Under the pieces are notes generated by a model. It did no database searches and was not told the DNA's origin. It saw nothing but the letters and a program-made list of their open reading frames with translations. From Lepidostoma basale (lineage: Eukaryota > Arthropoda > Insecta > Trichoptera > Lepidostomatidae): a stretch of DNA of 64,000 nucleotides. Numbering within the stretch: the stretch's first letter is position 1; the number at the start of each line of letters is the position of its first letter. Location: contig JAHDVF020000872.1 of NCBI GenBank assembly GCA_022606425.2, forward strand, positions 370,712 through 434,711, written 5' to 3'. Made by a program: the position numbers and the translations under genes. This document shows, piece after piece, positions 31,576 to 41,789 of the stretch.

Positions 31576-31735
31576 ATCTGTTTTCTAGAAGTTTTATGGG
31601 ACTTATATGTTTCGCCTTGCTAAGGCATTATCAAATATAATTTGATATTCCCCCTGCATGGCGAAATATCTCATTCTCATAAAATAAAATAAAACATCCA
31701 GAAAACAGACATTTCCATTGGTATTCATTACTAAA
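31576..31735. repeat. FB-1 fold-back, complete short copy
   Basis: Left arm CTGTTTTCTAGAAGTTTTAT...TTTCGCCTTGCTAAGGCATT, centre AAATATAATTTGATATT, right arm CATGGCGAAATATCTCATTC...CCAGAAAACAGAC. Both arms are visible. Confidence 0.82.
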
Positions 31736-32520
31736 AAATAATATACATCTTACCCAGCGAGCTTCGTACAGCCCCAGAATCAATAATTGTTATATTTACT
31801 TATGAGCTGTATTAAATTTAGTTTTTTATGAAGCTAAAATTAAAGTGGTGTGAAAAATAATCAATATTACTTACTTTTTATTCTACTTTGTCAGGCTTGT
31901 TCCTCAACTACGAGGGTGAGGGCCTCTTCAAAATGTTTCCATTACTTACTGTCGTTCTTCCTTGCCTTCCTGTTTTTGAGGCTACATCGTCAGCCATCTC
32001 TTTTACGGCTATCCGATACCTCTTCTGTTTCCCCATAGACTATTTGATTAATCTGGGTGTCCACATGTCATAATAATTAATTGAGTTATTTAATTTCTCG
32101 TATGTTGGTTACCCTGTAACAAGTTAGGGAAATTAATTCAACGTCATCGCTGCGCTTTCCTCGTCCTTGTCACATGCCTTGAGTAATTTTCACCATTAAT
32201 ATACCTGTCCTACAGTAATTCTCAGACAATATGAATATCATCACATGCACTGCATGCTATCATGCATGCGAGAATATTGCAGAATAATAGGCGATGAATA
32301 TCGCTTAACCTAGATCCAAACATTGTACAATGTGACATAAATGTGATTACATGAGAAACTGAACTCTGCGACTGTAAATAAAACGATAAAATTTCGCATT
32401 GAATAAAAATGCAAAATAGGAAAACAGAATGAAAAATTGCTTCTAAACGCTTTTCATTCAATCCACACAAATATTTTATTATTTTCTCTAAGATAAATAT
32501 GTGGAAAATCTTTATATTGC
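31736..32520. other. No recognised feature
   Basis: AT-rich, non-coding. Overlapping open frames near 31850-32073 show no motif. Confidence 0.5.
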
Positions 32521-32521
32521 A

Positions 32522-32585
32522 GAGTTTCGAATGAAAATATAAGAAGTAAATGCAGTGCGAAAGAAAGTGTTACGAACGTAACAAT
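32522..32585 (+). mobile_element. RTX-A fragment
   Basis: GTTTCGAATGAAAATATAAG followed by AATGCAGTGCGAAAGAAAGT, the SNENIRSECGANES region. Confidence 0.65.
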
Positions 32586-32589
32586 TAAT

Positions 32590-32695
32590 TAATTGTTTAA
32601 TTGTATCTCAATAGAGACGAAGATGCAAATTGGAAACTGAATATGGTTGATCAAGGTGTTTACAGGACTTATGACCTGTCATTGGTTGGGTTATT
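32590..32695 (+). repeat. FB-3 fragment showing the empty L2-like insertion site
   Basis: TAATTGTATCTCAATAGAGAC ... GAATATGGTTGATCAAGGTG ... CATTGGTTGGGTT. At 2100/2522 the same sequence is split after GGTTGA by an L2-like LINE. Confidence 0.8.
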
Positions 32696-32699
32696 ATTA

Positions 32700-32948
32700 C
32701 TACGAGTATTTTGTTGAATCGCTCTTTACATCTTGACAGCATGAGCCAAATCGATGTAAAGGGTATTATAGCTATCATAGTGATTCTCGTGACATGTGAT
32801 AGGTAGCTTATCTATCGCCATTTTATTGTCACATGAATTCTACACCAGACCAGACAGTGTGACAATCACACTGCCCTCGCCGGGAATCGAACCCGGAAAC
32901 CTTCGGCATGGCAGTCAATGCACTTACCACTCGGCGACAAAGGTTGTC
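32700..32948 (-). mobile_element. S1 tRNA-derived SINE
   Basis: Reverse orientation. The B box reads as CCGGGTTCGATTCC on the minus strand (32882-32895) and the A box near 32935 (CGCCGAGTGG). Body GTAGAATTCATGTGACAATA and tail part GATTTGGCTCATGCTGTCAA. Close to the 34003 copy. Confidence 0.85.
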
Positions 32949-32954
32949 CATGAA

Positions 32955-33225
32955 AGATAATGAAAAGATAATTAACGCGGTTTGGACACGAGGAAATAAC
33001 GAATGAAAAAAAATGGTAAAAAAATACATGTTAAGGATAAGACCAAGGAAAACGTGGCACGATCAAATAATTCTAATATTAAATGTCGGGCACGTGAATA
33101 GTCGGGGAAATCGACATGCGAGTATTACACAATGTATGAATATTGAAGAATCAAGAGAAGTACATATGTCAGGAAAGAATACCCTTTCGAGAAGTGGACG
33201 TGATGGTTAGTTAGTTTTTTTATTA
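32955..33225 (+). mobile_element. RTX-A LINE 3' end
   Basis: RFGHEEITNEKKW decay, RPRKTWHDQIILILNVGHVN, CMNIEESREV, then GTGATGGTTAGTTAGTTT. An SINE abuts on the left. Confidence 0.78.
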
Positions 33226-33237
33226 TCTTATATATCA

Positions 33238-33640
33238 ATGAAAGCGAAAACGGCCGTTCACAATGGAGTTCTGGTCCCAACCTTAATGTATGGAAGCGAA
33301 GAATGGAACTGGCAGAAGAAGGATGAGAGCAGAATAAATGCGGTAGAGATGAGGTCCCTCAGACGTATGTGTGGTAGAACGATATCAGAATCTCAAATGC
33401 TGATATAAGAAAGGAATGTAGGGCGGAAGAAGGTATTATGAACAAAATTATGAAAAGATAGCTGCGTTGGTTCGGACATATAGAACGCATGGATGGAGAA
33501 AGAATGGTTAAGAAAGTATACGTTAATGATATAAATGGGGTACGGAGTCGAGGCAGACCGAGGAAAACATGGCATGACCAAATTAATCAAATTTGAAAGG
33601 TTGGTCATGTTAGAAGACGGAGGAATCGACGTGCCTGTAT
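33238..33640 (+). mobile_element. RTX-A LINE, truncated at both ends
   Basis: MKAKTAVHNGVLVPTLMYGS, EEWNWQKKDESRINAVEMRS, a frameshift near 33388, ADIRKECRAEEGIMNKIMK, a stop (R to TAG) at 33460, LRWFGHIERMDGERMVKKVY, RPRKTWHDQI and RRRNRRACI. No TTAG end, as the copy stops at the Arg/Cys block. Confidence 0.82.
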
Positions 33641-33834
33641 TTGTATAGATTCAAAATGTTAGAAAAACCTTATAAGAATACGACCCATTTCATATTTAAA
33701 TATACACATTTTGAATCACCGATATCCTTCTCCTGTGTAAAAATGTACAACGATTATAGTTTTATAATTTTTGTAATATTAAAAGTAACATATTTTGAAT
33801 ATCGTTTCTTGGACAATAATGTAAAATTTCACAT

Positions 33835-33950
33835 TAAATAATCAATATAAATGAAAACGTCTGTTTTCTAGAAGTTTTATTATATTATATTTATGTGAAT
33901 GGCATATTTCGCATGTATAAGGCAATATCAAATGTTACTTATTGATGGTA
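33835..33950 (+). repeat. FB-1 left arm
   Basis: ATGAAAACGTCTGTTTTCTAG ... TATTTATGTGAATGGCATAT ... CAATATCAAATGTTAC. No right arm follows. Confidence 0.75.
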
Positions 33951-34002
33951 ATGATTTTTATTTTTTTAAATTCTTCATAAAAATAAAATAATAATGAAAA
34001 CA

Positions 34003-34228
34003 TGACCTTCATGGCCGAGTGGTAAGTGCATTGACTGCCACCCAGAAGGTTCCGGGTTCGATTCCCTTTGATCTGGTGTAGAATTCACGTGACAATAAAA
34101 TGGCGATAGATTAGCTACCTATCACATGTCACGAGAATCACTATGATAGCTGTAATACCCATTACATCGATTTGGCTCAAGCTGTCATGAAAAAAAATAA
34201 TAATAAATAAATAAATAAAAATAAAATG
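34003..34228 (+). mobile_element. S1 tRNA-derived SINE
   Basis: Clear pol III promoter: A box ATGGCCGAGTGGTAAGTG (34011-34028) and B box GGGTTCGATTCCC. Body GTAGAATTCACGTGACAATA, ending GATTTGGCTCAAGCTGTCAT and an A-rich AAT/AAAT tail. It is not a functional tRNA gene: the head is diverged and is followed by the SINE body. Confidence 0.88.
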
Positions 34229-34264
34229 ATTGCTTCATCTGTTTTATAGTGATTTTTTTATTTA

Positions 34265-34780
34265 TATTAACTAACTAACTAACTAACTAACCATCACGCC
34301 GTCTCCCCGAAGGGATAGGCAGAAAGAATGGACTGCCACACTTTTCTTTTCTGACATATTTCTCTCGCTTCCTCAACATTCATACATCGTGTCATGCACG
34401 CGCGTCGATTTCTCTGACTCCTCACATGGCCGACATTCAATATTTGATTTATTTGATCGTGCCACGTTTCCCTCGGTCTTCCTCTATTTCTGGTTCCATT
34501 TACATCATTAACATATAATTTTTTACCATTCTTTCTTCATTCGTTCTTTCAATATGTCCAAACCATCTTAATGATCCTTTCATTATTTTGTTCATGACAC
34601 CATCATTCGCACCGCATTCACTTATTATATTTTCATTCGGCACTCTATCATACACAGAGTATCCACACATTCTTCAGAGAGATCTCATTTTAACTGCATT
34701 TATTCTACTTTCATCCTTCTTTTGCCAGTTTCACGCTTCGCTTCCATACATAAGGGTCGGTAGTCCATGCTTCGCTTCCA
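34265..34780 (-). mobile_element. RTX-A LINE 3' end
   Basis: Plus strand starts with five CTAA units (34266-34290) and CCATCACGCCGTCTCCCCGA. Coding strand: SAYPFGETA, MTRCMNVEEAREICQ, RPRETWHDQI (one substitution), RWFGHIERTNEERMVKN, RSLKNVWILCV. Ends near CATAAGGGTCGGTAG with a short repeat of the GCTTCGCTTCCATA segment. Confidence 0.88.
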
Positions 34781-34789
34781 TATTAAAAA

Positions 34790-34915
34790 TATATAAATAC
34801 AATGTGACAAATTTGTTTCGTCTTGCGAGGGCATTTGCAATGCGACAATCTCTAATGTGACATTTGATAATGCCTTAGACAGGCGAAATATGTCATTCAC
34901 ATAAAATTATATATT
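34790..34915 (-). repeat. FB-1 fold-back, partial
   Basis: TTGTTTCGTCTTGCGAGGGC then ATTTGATAATGCCTTAGACA, GGCGAAATATGTCATTCACA. The left arm is shortened. Confidence 0.72.
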
Positions 34916-34924
34916 ATATATAGC

Positions 34925-35245
34925 GCCTATCTTTATATTTTTTAGTTCACTCTACACTAGCGTCATCTATTAAGATTATCGTCGGCATCTTAGCATATAT
35001 ACTCGTATAACATCCAAAAAATTGTCAGCCGTGGTGGTCGTAAGAAGGGCGAAATGGGGAATGTTGTAAAACATAAAGCGATCGCTCAACCCAACCAATG
35101 ACAGGTCATAAGTCCTGTAAGCGCCTCGGCCATCATATTCTGTTCCCAGAAAACAATTTAAATCTTCGTCTCTATTGAGATACAAAAATATTCCTTATAA
35201 AATAATAATTTATCCACAATGGATAAAATCCAGTATTTGTCTACA
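34925..35245. repeat. FB-3 repeat, near-complete
   Basis: ACACTAGCGTCATCTATTAAG at the left, then AATTGTCAGCCGTGGTGGTC, ACCCAACCAATGACAGGTCA, TCTTCGTCTCTATTGAGATAC and, at the right, CACAATGGATAAAATCCAGTA. Same order as the FB-3 cluster at 8860-9135. Confidence 0.8.
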
Positions 35246-35680
35246 AGAATTTGTATACATTCAAAATGTTTGTAATAGAGCAGATAGAAATAAACATCAT
35301 TGTAATGTAAATAAAAATATTTTTGTATTATTTTCATATAAATTAATTAAAAAACAAAGCACAAATCCTCTAATAAGGTTTTTATTCTTATGTACATAGT
35401 GTATGTAATTTGAATACGGTATTCGAGTCTTCTTTGAAGCGTTTAACAATTAAACGATTTTGAATTTCTATGAGAATGTCTGAGTAAGATGTAAAGAAAA
35501 TTAATTTCATGATACCTTTTACAAAAGTACTCGCGATAATGTACGCACGGTTACAGCACAACGCAATTTCAACGTTTGTGACACCTACGTGTTCAGAATT
35601 TTGGGATATTAAAATTTCGAAAGTCATTTGAAAATGGAATAAAATTGTAAAAAAGAAAACATTTTTTTTAATATCTTCTT
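35246..35680. other. No recognised feature
   Basis: AT-rich. TTC-rich run at 35677-35690 belongs to the next element's tail. Confidence 0.45.
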
Positions 35681-36500
35681 CTTTCTTCTTTTTGTCCTGT
35701 CACACCTCCGTGGTGCATAGGGCCTCAAGGAATCTTCTCCACCCGACTCTATCGCATGCCTGATGCTTAACATCGTCCCAAGTGAGACCTGCTGCCTTAA
35801 CCTCGCCCTGCAGGGTTCTTCTCCAGGTGGCTCTAGGTCTGCCTCACTTTCTCTTTCCCCCCATAGGGGACCAGTCTAGTGCGCCCTGAGCGATGCAGGC
35901 TGGGTTCCGTCTCAGAGTGTGACCGATCCACTGCCACTTGCGCCTAGCGACTTGTTCTCTAATTGGCTTTTCGCCTGCCATGGTCCATAGAACGGCATTT
36001 GACACTGTTTGGGGCCAATAGATTTTGAATATTGAGCGAAGGCATCTATTTATAAACACCTGGAGTTTACCAATAACGTCTGCGGTAGACTTCCAAGTCT
36101 CACATCCGTACAGCAGTACGCTTTTAACGTTACTGCTGAATACTTGGAGCTTGAGCTTTCTCGAAATGATACCGGAGCGCCATACAGGGCGAAGCATAGC
36201 GAAAGCTCCCCTTGCCTTGTCAAGCCTGCTGGCTACATCCTCCTCCGTACCTCCTGAGCCTGCTATCATACTACCGAGGTAGCAGAAGCTGGTCGTGGTC
36301 ACAAGGGGGACACCGTGGAGCAAGATTGGGGTGGAGTCATTTGTGGACACTCGTAGGTCTACTGTCTTGGACATGTTAATCTTGAGACCTACTTTTGCCG
36401 CTTCCTCGTGAAGTCTACAAAGTTTTTTTTTAATATACTTCTTGGATATTGTCTTTTCGGGAGTACCAGCCAGAAGGCTATTGCTCCCCCACATGTTGGA
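35681..36500 (-). mobile_element. BovB-like RTE LINE, long C-terminal frame
   Basis: The frame 36494-35844 (216 codons, minus) begins downstream of the RT active site. It has HEEAAKVGLKINMSKTVDLR, SFCYLGSMIAGSGGTEEDVA, LQVFSSNVKSVLLYGCETW, FINRCLRSIFKIYWPQTVSN, RRKWQWIGHTLRRNPACIAQ and ALDWSPMGGKRK. A frame change at ~35845 leads into RPRATWRRTLQGEVKAAGL and SRVGWRRFLEA. The plus-strand left edge is TTCTTC, i.e. a GAAGAA tail. The endonuclease, the RT core and its YADD are missing. The 30119-30427 copy is the same family. Confidence 0.9.
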
Positions 36501-36705
36501 AATTTCTTTCTTGGAGATGAAGTTGGATATTGTTGGATGGTGAGGGGAGGGTTACTTGTAGGATGTAGTGGGTTGTGTCCGACATTAGGACCTGACTACC
36601 CGAGTAGGGAGGATGGTGGAGGGGTCGGGAATGACCTTGGAAAGGGCCGATGTCTTGGGTGGAGACCGAGGGATGGTGACAGGGAGTGGCCTTGGGTGGG
36701 GGCCG
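36501..36705. other. GC-rich G/T-skewed stretch
   Basis: Plus strand rich in GGTGG and GGGAGG. Opposing open frames here are low-complexity. It leads directly into the LINE fragment at 36706, so it may be part of that element. Confidence 0.35.
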
Positions 36706-37123
36706 GTTGGTCCTGGATATAGAACATCTCCAAAAGGACATCTCCAGACTCCAAAGACAACAAAATAAAATAATAAAATTAGCATATAACATTGACTACC
36801 TTACCCCAACCATACAAGTTTACAGACAAACAAAACAAATGGACATATTAGACCTGACCAAATATGAGACCTTAAAAATTGTACACAGAGTGACCATGGA
36901 AAAGACAACAGACAGCAGCTACAAATTTACTAAAAATTCAGACATACACAGACACTGGACCAGGAATTGTGACAGATATCACTTACCGATTGCACGAACT
37001 AAGACTGGACAATCAAGGATATTGAACAATGGACTGAAACTTTACAATGAACTACCTAAAGACACAAGGAATCTCACTACAACTCAATATAAAAAAATAT
37101 CTGAAACAATACATAATTAATAG
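36706..37123 (+). mobile_element. CR1/L2-group LINE C-terminus, open frame
   Basis: The open frame 36686-37120 reads LQRQQNKIIKLAYNIDYLTP, TKQMDILDLTKYETLKIVHR, HLPIARTKTGQSRILNNGLK and LYNELPKDTRNL, the C-terminal domain found after RT in the CR1/L2/Kiri group. The frame is intact to the stop at 37118. Long T and A runs (37157-37211) follow, possibly the tail plus a later insertion. The family differs from CR1/Daphne and L2-like above. Confidence 0.75.
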
Positions 37124-37869
37124 TAAGATCTAAAAATGTAACCATATAACCCAATTGGGTTTTTTTTTTTTTTTTAAATTAAAAATTAAAAAAAAAAAAA
37201 AAAAAAAAAAGTGGGACAAGAGTGGCCTTGGGCGTGGACCGATATGGCAATGGGCTTGTGATATATGATGGGATAAGAATGGTGAAAAGGAAAGGGTTAG
37301 GCATGAAACGTTGGAGTAAACAGCAGGTTGGCAACAATGGCGGGACAGGGAGAAGCTGAGGTGCAGGAGGAGGCGGTGTCGGCGGCGGCAGAAGAAGCAA
37401 AGGATGGAGGCGTTCGAGGAACACCAGTAAGCTGATGGCAGGGGGTCAGGAAGATGGTAGCAACGGCAAAATGGAGAGTGAGCAATTACGATGGTCAGGA
37501 ACTGTGGCGGCGGCACCGGAGGTTGTCATTTTAATTGACTGGCTGATGGGAAGGCGTGCAGAGCGATGTACAATTTGAGTATGAGAGTGAGCACCAATAA
37601 AAAACAATAAACCATACATGATGATGCATATACTTGTATATGGAGCTGTTTTTAATCTTAAGGATCGCCAAAATGCAGAATTTTTTTTTTATTTGTTTTT
37701 TTATTTGTTTTATTTGTTTTATTGTTTTTTTTTATTTAGCTTCAAATGACAGCCGCCCGTGGGCGCCATATTGAAACTTTCTTTTTAAAATATACATTAA
37801 TATTACTTTCGTATGTAGCACTTTATTTGTGTTGTAGCATTATTAATTAAATATTAAATTATTAATCTA
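37124..37869. other. Homopolymer runs and a G-rich segment, nothing named
   Basis: 37157-37177 is a T run and 37189-37210 an A run. 37211-37530 is G-rich on the plus strand (GGCGGTGTCGGCGGCGGCAG near 37370) with long C-rich minus frames that look low-complexity. The G-rich part resembles 36540-36705 in composition (both have GAGTGGCCTTGGG-type text), so the two may flank one insertion. Confidence 0.35.
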
Positions 37870-38310
37870 TATATGGACAAGTGTATGAAAGAGTTGAAAG
37901 GGTTGGATGTAGGTGCCAAAATGAGCGAATTGTCAGTAAGCTGTCTCTTGTATGCGGATGACGCTGTCCTACTTACAGACAACGAGCGTGAACCACTAGT
38001 CCTGGTGATTTGTATGTATGAGGTATGCATGCGAAATGATCTGATGATGAATGTTAATAAGTCCAAGGTAATAATTTTTGAAAAAGAAGATATCATGACA
38101 GTCTCTAACATTAGCGTGAATGGTGAAAATTTGGAGCAAGTAGATGAGTACGTGTATTTAGGTAGTATGTTTACAAGAGAGTGGAGAGGGATATTGAAAG
38201 AAGAGTTGGGGCAAGCAACAAAGTGAATGGTGCACTTAGAGTTGTCATCGCAAACAAAAACCTATCCAAAAAATCTAGAAAGGCAGTGCACAATGGTGTT
38301 ATTTTCGGAC
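37870..38310 (+). mobile_element. RTX-A LINE around the YADD motif, chimeric at its 3' side
   Basis: The frame 37873-38226 is the RT palm end: MDKCMKELKGLDVGAKMSEL, LLYADDAVLLTDNE (catalytic YADD at 37949), NVNKSKVIIFEKEDIMTV, NGENLEQVDEYVYLGSMFTR. One frameshift leads to ERDIERRVGASNKVNGALRV and SRKAVHNGVIF. At 38310 RTX-A sequence stops in the middle of NGVLVPT and another LINE end begins. Confidence 0.88.
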
Positions 38311-38468
38311 TTGCATACACAGCCGCTTATGAAATCCCCTCCGGACACCGCCCACCTGGAAGACCGCCTAAGAGATGGAGGGACAGCTGGATCTCATCAT
38401 CCGACGAGATATGATTTCTGTGTCACAGATCGTTAGATCTATCAAAAGAAGAAGAAGAAGAAGAAGAC
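38311..38468 (+). mobile_element. RTE-type LINE end joined to RTX-A
   Basis: GRPPKRWRDSW (near 38360) followed by a stop and seven AAG units (38446-38467). This is the 3' end of a different RTE-like LINE. It follows RTX-A without a detectable duplication of RTX-A sequence. Confidence 0.65.
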
Positions 38469-38508
38469 ATATTATAAAGACACTTTTTGTATTCTTCTTA
38501 TTTATTAA

Positions 38509-38690
38509 CCGGGTGGTGGTCTAGGGGATAGAACGCTTGGCTCCTGATCAAGCCTGGACACGACCAGATTCCTTATTCATAATAATGAGCTATTTTCTGC
38601 TCACATTGAAGATTGTAAAATAAATTCTAATATCATTTATACAAATTCTTGATATTAAAGCTTTATGATTTTAGTCTTTAAAAAAAATAA
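38509..38690 (+). mobile_element. S2 SINE-like repeat
   Basis: GGTGGTGGTCTAGGGGATAG, GCTTGGCTCCTGATCAAG, then TTCATAATAATGAGCTATTT and CTGCTCACATTGAAGATT. Shared with 45592-45770. The head looks tRNA-like (A box TGGTCTAGGGGATAG), but the B box is degraded. Confidence 0.6.
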
Positions 38691-39522
38691 AAAATAAAAA
38701 TATTATTGGAAATATGAATGTAGTTAATTTGACTCTCGGACAATTTTAAAAATTTATATTTGAATCAAGTGGTTTCCACATATTTGATTTTTTTGTTCAA
38801 TTTTTTTATTTATTTTTGAAACATGAATTTATATTCAATAATCGGTCCTGGATGTTTTGCTTACAATGTTTTGGTATAATTTAGCATTTATTCTTTATTG
38901 CACGCTCTGGTGCAATCAAATTAAAAATGTCACATATATTAAAAACTCAAATGCAATAACGTGAATCATAATGGTTATTTATAAAAAAAATTGTTGGGCA
39001 ACAAGATGGCGTCCGTCCGCAGGCGTCGGTTGGAATTATTCACATTTTTTCTACGTTTTGTTCATTGTTATAGTACTTTTCGGAACTTGAGATAGTTTTA
39101 AAGAGTTTAATATACATGTAAGTGCATCGCTGTGGATGGTTTAGTGTTTTTATGGTGCTTCTAATTGAGGAAATATCAAACAGTGTACGTTTTCATACCC
39201 AAGTTGTGCTTCGTTACAGTTGTTTCGTTCGTTCTCCAGTCGGTAAGTCAGTTAAAATGCCAGATTGCCTGAATAGGCTATTCGTCTCCGATGTCGCCGC
39301 CAAAGATCCAGAATATTTAATTCACTGCTCCATTTGCCGTTGCTACAATCTTACCAGCACGCCGCCATCTTCGCGGGTGCTGCCATCTTTTGGTATTTAA
39401 TCATTACTTCTTTTTACCGATTAAAAAACAGGTAAAACATGTCTTAAATTTTAGTAAGATTCAACAGTAAACAAAATAATTGTATCTTTAAATTGCGATA
39501 CTTTTTATTTTATACAATTAAA
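38691..39522. other. Unassigned region with a GC-richer core
   Basis: 38990-39400 is more GC-rich and contains AAGATGGCGTCCGTCCGCAG near 39004 and CGCCGCCATCTTCGCGGG near 39360. A frame from 39257 reads MPDCLNRLFVSDVAAKDPEY and CSICRC, ending at 39398. It may be the 5' end of a host transcript or of a retrotransposon ORF1; neither is shown by motif. Confidence 0.3.
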
Positions 39523-39600
39523 AACTAACTAACTAACCATCACGCTGTCTCCCCGAAAGGGTGGGCATAAAGAATGGACTGTCACATTTTAACCGATGCG
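39523..39600 (-). mobile_element. RTX-A 3'-terminal fragment
   Basis: CTAACTAACTAACCATCACG followed by CTGTCTCCCCGAAAGGGTG, about 75 bp. Confidence 0.75.
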
Positions 39601-39705
39601 GCACTCAATCCTTCTCTTTTCGCCCCACGGGAGACGCGGTGTGATGGGTTGCGAACCTCATCGCCACCAATAGACATCTCCCGCGCACACTTCGATCGTC
39701 CAACA
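39601..39705 (+). mobile_element. S3 repeat (possible SINE)
   Basis: GACGCGGTGTGATGGGTTGC, CATCTCCCGCGCACACTTCG, near-identical to 23300-23365, with an extra 5' part TTTTCGCCCCACGGGAG. Confidence 0.5.
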
Positions 39706-39884
39706 TCCACAAAATAAATCTAAAACAAATTATATAAAATCTAAAATACAATAATATAAAATATAAAATAATATAAAATACAATGATATAAACACAAAAT
39801 GTTATTTTTAGATGGTGCACATATTGTTTATTTAATTTATGTTCCACGTATTCAATGTTTTTTTTTTAATTAGCAGTAATTGGG

Positions 39885-40095
39885 CACTTTAAACAAACCA
39901 ACACCAGTAAGAACTTCGATCAATAATAATAATAATAATAAACTATTAAAAAAAAATTTAATGTTTTTTGTAACTTTAATATGTAAATAAAAACATCCTA
40001 AATATCCAAAACGATTCATTTATATTTTCCTACAAAAAAACGCCCTAAAAAATAGACATGAAAATCGGCTTAAGTTTCCTGACTACTTACCTTAA
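39885..40095. repeat. FB-4 single arm
   Basis: AACTTCGATCAATAATAATAA, ATAAAAACATCCTAAATATCC, CCTACAAAAAAACGCCCT and GACATGAAAATCGGCTTAAG match the right outer arm of the palindrome at 59899-60547. Confidence 0.82.
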
Positions 40096-40482
40096 ATACT
40101 GTGGATCAAACGACACAATAAATCCAAGAAGTCACTTAAGTGGCGTCTTCGAAGGTCATCGGTATTCAGCTCCTCCTAGATGAAATAGTTGGCCAATATT
40201 TTTGAGATTTTAGGAATGTTCGTGTCTCAGGGTAAACATAATTTGGAGATCAACATGGGGCTCTCATGATTTACACACTGAATACGGAGACAGCAACGAT
40301 ATCTCGCCACACAGGACCATGGAAAACGTATATGCCCAAGATCACAGAAAATATAATTATACCAACCGTGACAATCTTCATAAATGTTTGGGCTTGATGG
40401 CGTTAAAATCGGTTCGTTAAAGACCCAACCAAGGTTAGTACCCATTCAAAATACGTATTTAAACTAACATTCTATTGTATAT
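40096..40482. other. No recognised feature
   Basis: Non-coding. CATGGGGCTCTCATGATTTAC near 40254 has no partner. Confidence 0.45.
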
Positions 40483-40950
40483 AATGGCAGTGCACAATTG
40501 TGTTCTTCTACCGATCGTTATGTACGGAAGCGAAGCATTGATCTGGCAAAAGAATGACGAAAGTAGAATAAATGCAGTAGAATTTTAATATCAAAAACGA
40601 ATGTGTGAAAAAACTGTGTATGATAGAGTGTCGAATGAAAATATAAAAAGTGAATGCGGCGCGAGTTTTAGTGATGATATAAGACGGTTCGGACACATGG
40701 AATTAATAAATGAAGAAAAAAAGGTAAGAAAAGTATTTGTTAACGATGTAAATGGAACTAGATATAGAGAATGACCGAGGAAAACGAGGCACGATTAAAT
40801 AAATCAAATATTGAATGTCGCGAGGAGTCGGAGAAATCGACGTGCGTGTTTGACACGATGTATGAATGTTGAGGAATCGATAGAAGTATGTCAGAAAAGA
40901 GGATTGTGGAAGTCTATTCTTTCTATCTACCCCTTCGTGACATTTCATGA
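40483..40950 (+). mobile_element. RTX-A LINE, mutated
   Basis: MAVHNCVLLPIVMYGSEALI, WQKNDESRINAVEF then a stop, VYDRVSNENIKSECGASF, RRFGHMELINEEKKVRKVFV, then CDVEEAR-type decay and a truncated end CCCCTTCGTGACATTTC. No TTAG tail. Confidence 0.82.
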
Positions 40951-40997
40951 AATATAAACATAATATTATATATTATATATTTAAATATTTTTTATTT

Positions 40998-41037
40998 ACG
41001 TTTCTCTTACTCTCCTGATGAAGAGTAAGAGAAACGT
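40998..41037. repeat. Hairpin, 16-bp perfect arms
   Basis: ACGTTTCTCTTACTCT and its exact reverse complement around an 8-nt loop (CCTGATGA). Confidence 0.8.
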
Positions 41038-41780
41038 GTTAATAAGAGGAGTATCTAGAATGTCACTTAAGATTCACTAAAATTTGTGTCACCAAAGGGT
41101 CACAGTTCACTAAATGTTGATGGAAAGTTTATATTTATTGTATGACACTTGGTTTCTGATTTCTTCTGGGAGCGCAAAAAAACATTTTTGTCCATGTATT
41201 ATAATTGAAAATGATGCAGGGCTGTGATTGATGGTTAGTTAGTTAGTTTGTTTTGTATATAACTATTATATTATTTTCGTGGGTGGCCAAGCTGTATATA
41301 TTGTTCGGTCTATACGTGTTCGTCTTCTGCGACTTTTATTTAATTTTGCATTTTTCATTGTCAAGTTCCAGCACTGAGTGTGCTTTTATGTTCTGTAATT
41401 AATCCTATACTATTTTAGACACCTGAGTACTATTGTGCAAAAAAATTAAACTTTCAAAAATCTCGGAGATAAATGATTCCGAAGAGGTAAGGGGATTGCA
41501 AAGGTCTAAAACAGAGATCCCCAAACTTGTTAGGCCTGTAAACTTTGTGCCGATTTTTTCTGTTTTATATAGATCCCCTGTTATAATTATATCTTACTAA
41601 TATTTTTTTTTACAAATTTATAAACTATAAAAAATTTTGTGAAGCTGACACAGAGCTACTCACTTTTCTAGGGTTTTTCTATAGAAAATACATCTATAAA
41701 ATAACATATACTCGTATGTAATGTTTTATGGTACTCGTAATACATTTATATATGAAAAAGTTACAGAATTCAAATTCAAC
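41038..41780. other. Mostly unassigned; a short RTX-A tail inside
   Basis: 41218-41252 has GCTGTGATTGATGGTTAGTTAGTTAG, an RTX-A 3' terminus of about 35 bp. The remainder is AT-rich with nothing recognised. Confidence 0.5.
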
Positions 41781-41789
41781 ATTTTTTCA

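Noticed and set aside
34003..34085. Possible functional tRNA gene
   Set aside because: A and B boxes are present, but the cloverleaf is not complete and the same SINE body follows in all four copies.
36408..36722. Plus frame of 104 codons
   Set aside because: It lies opposite the start of the BovB-like frame and across a G-rich tract; no motif.
37130..37516. Proline/serine-rich minus frames (three overlapping)
   Set aside because: Low-complexity C-rich DNA next to homopolymer runs; no domain and no codon preference seen.
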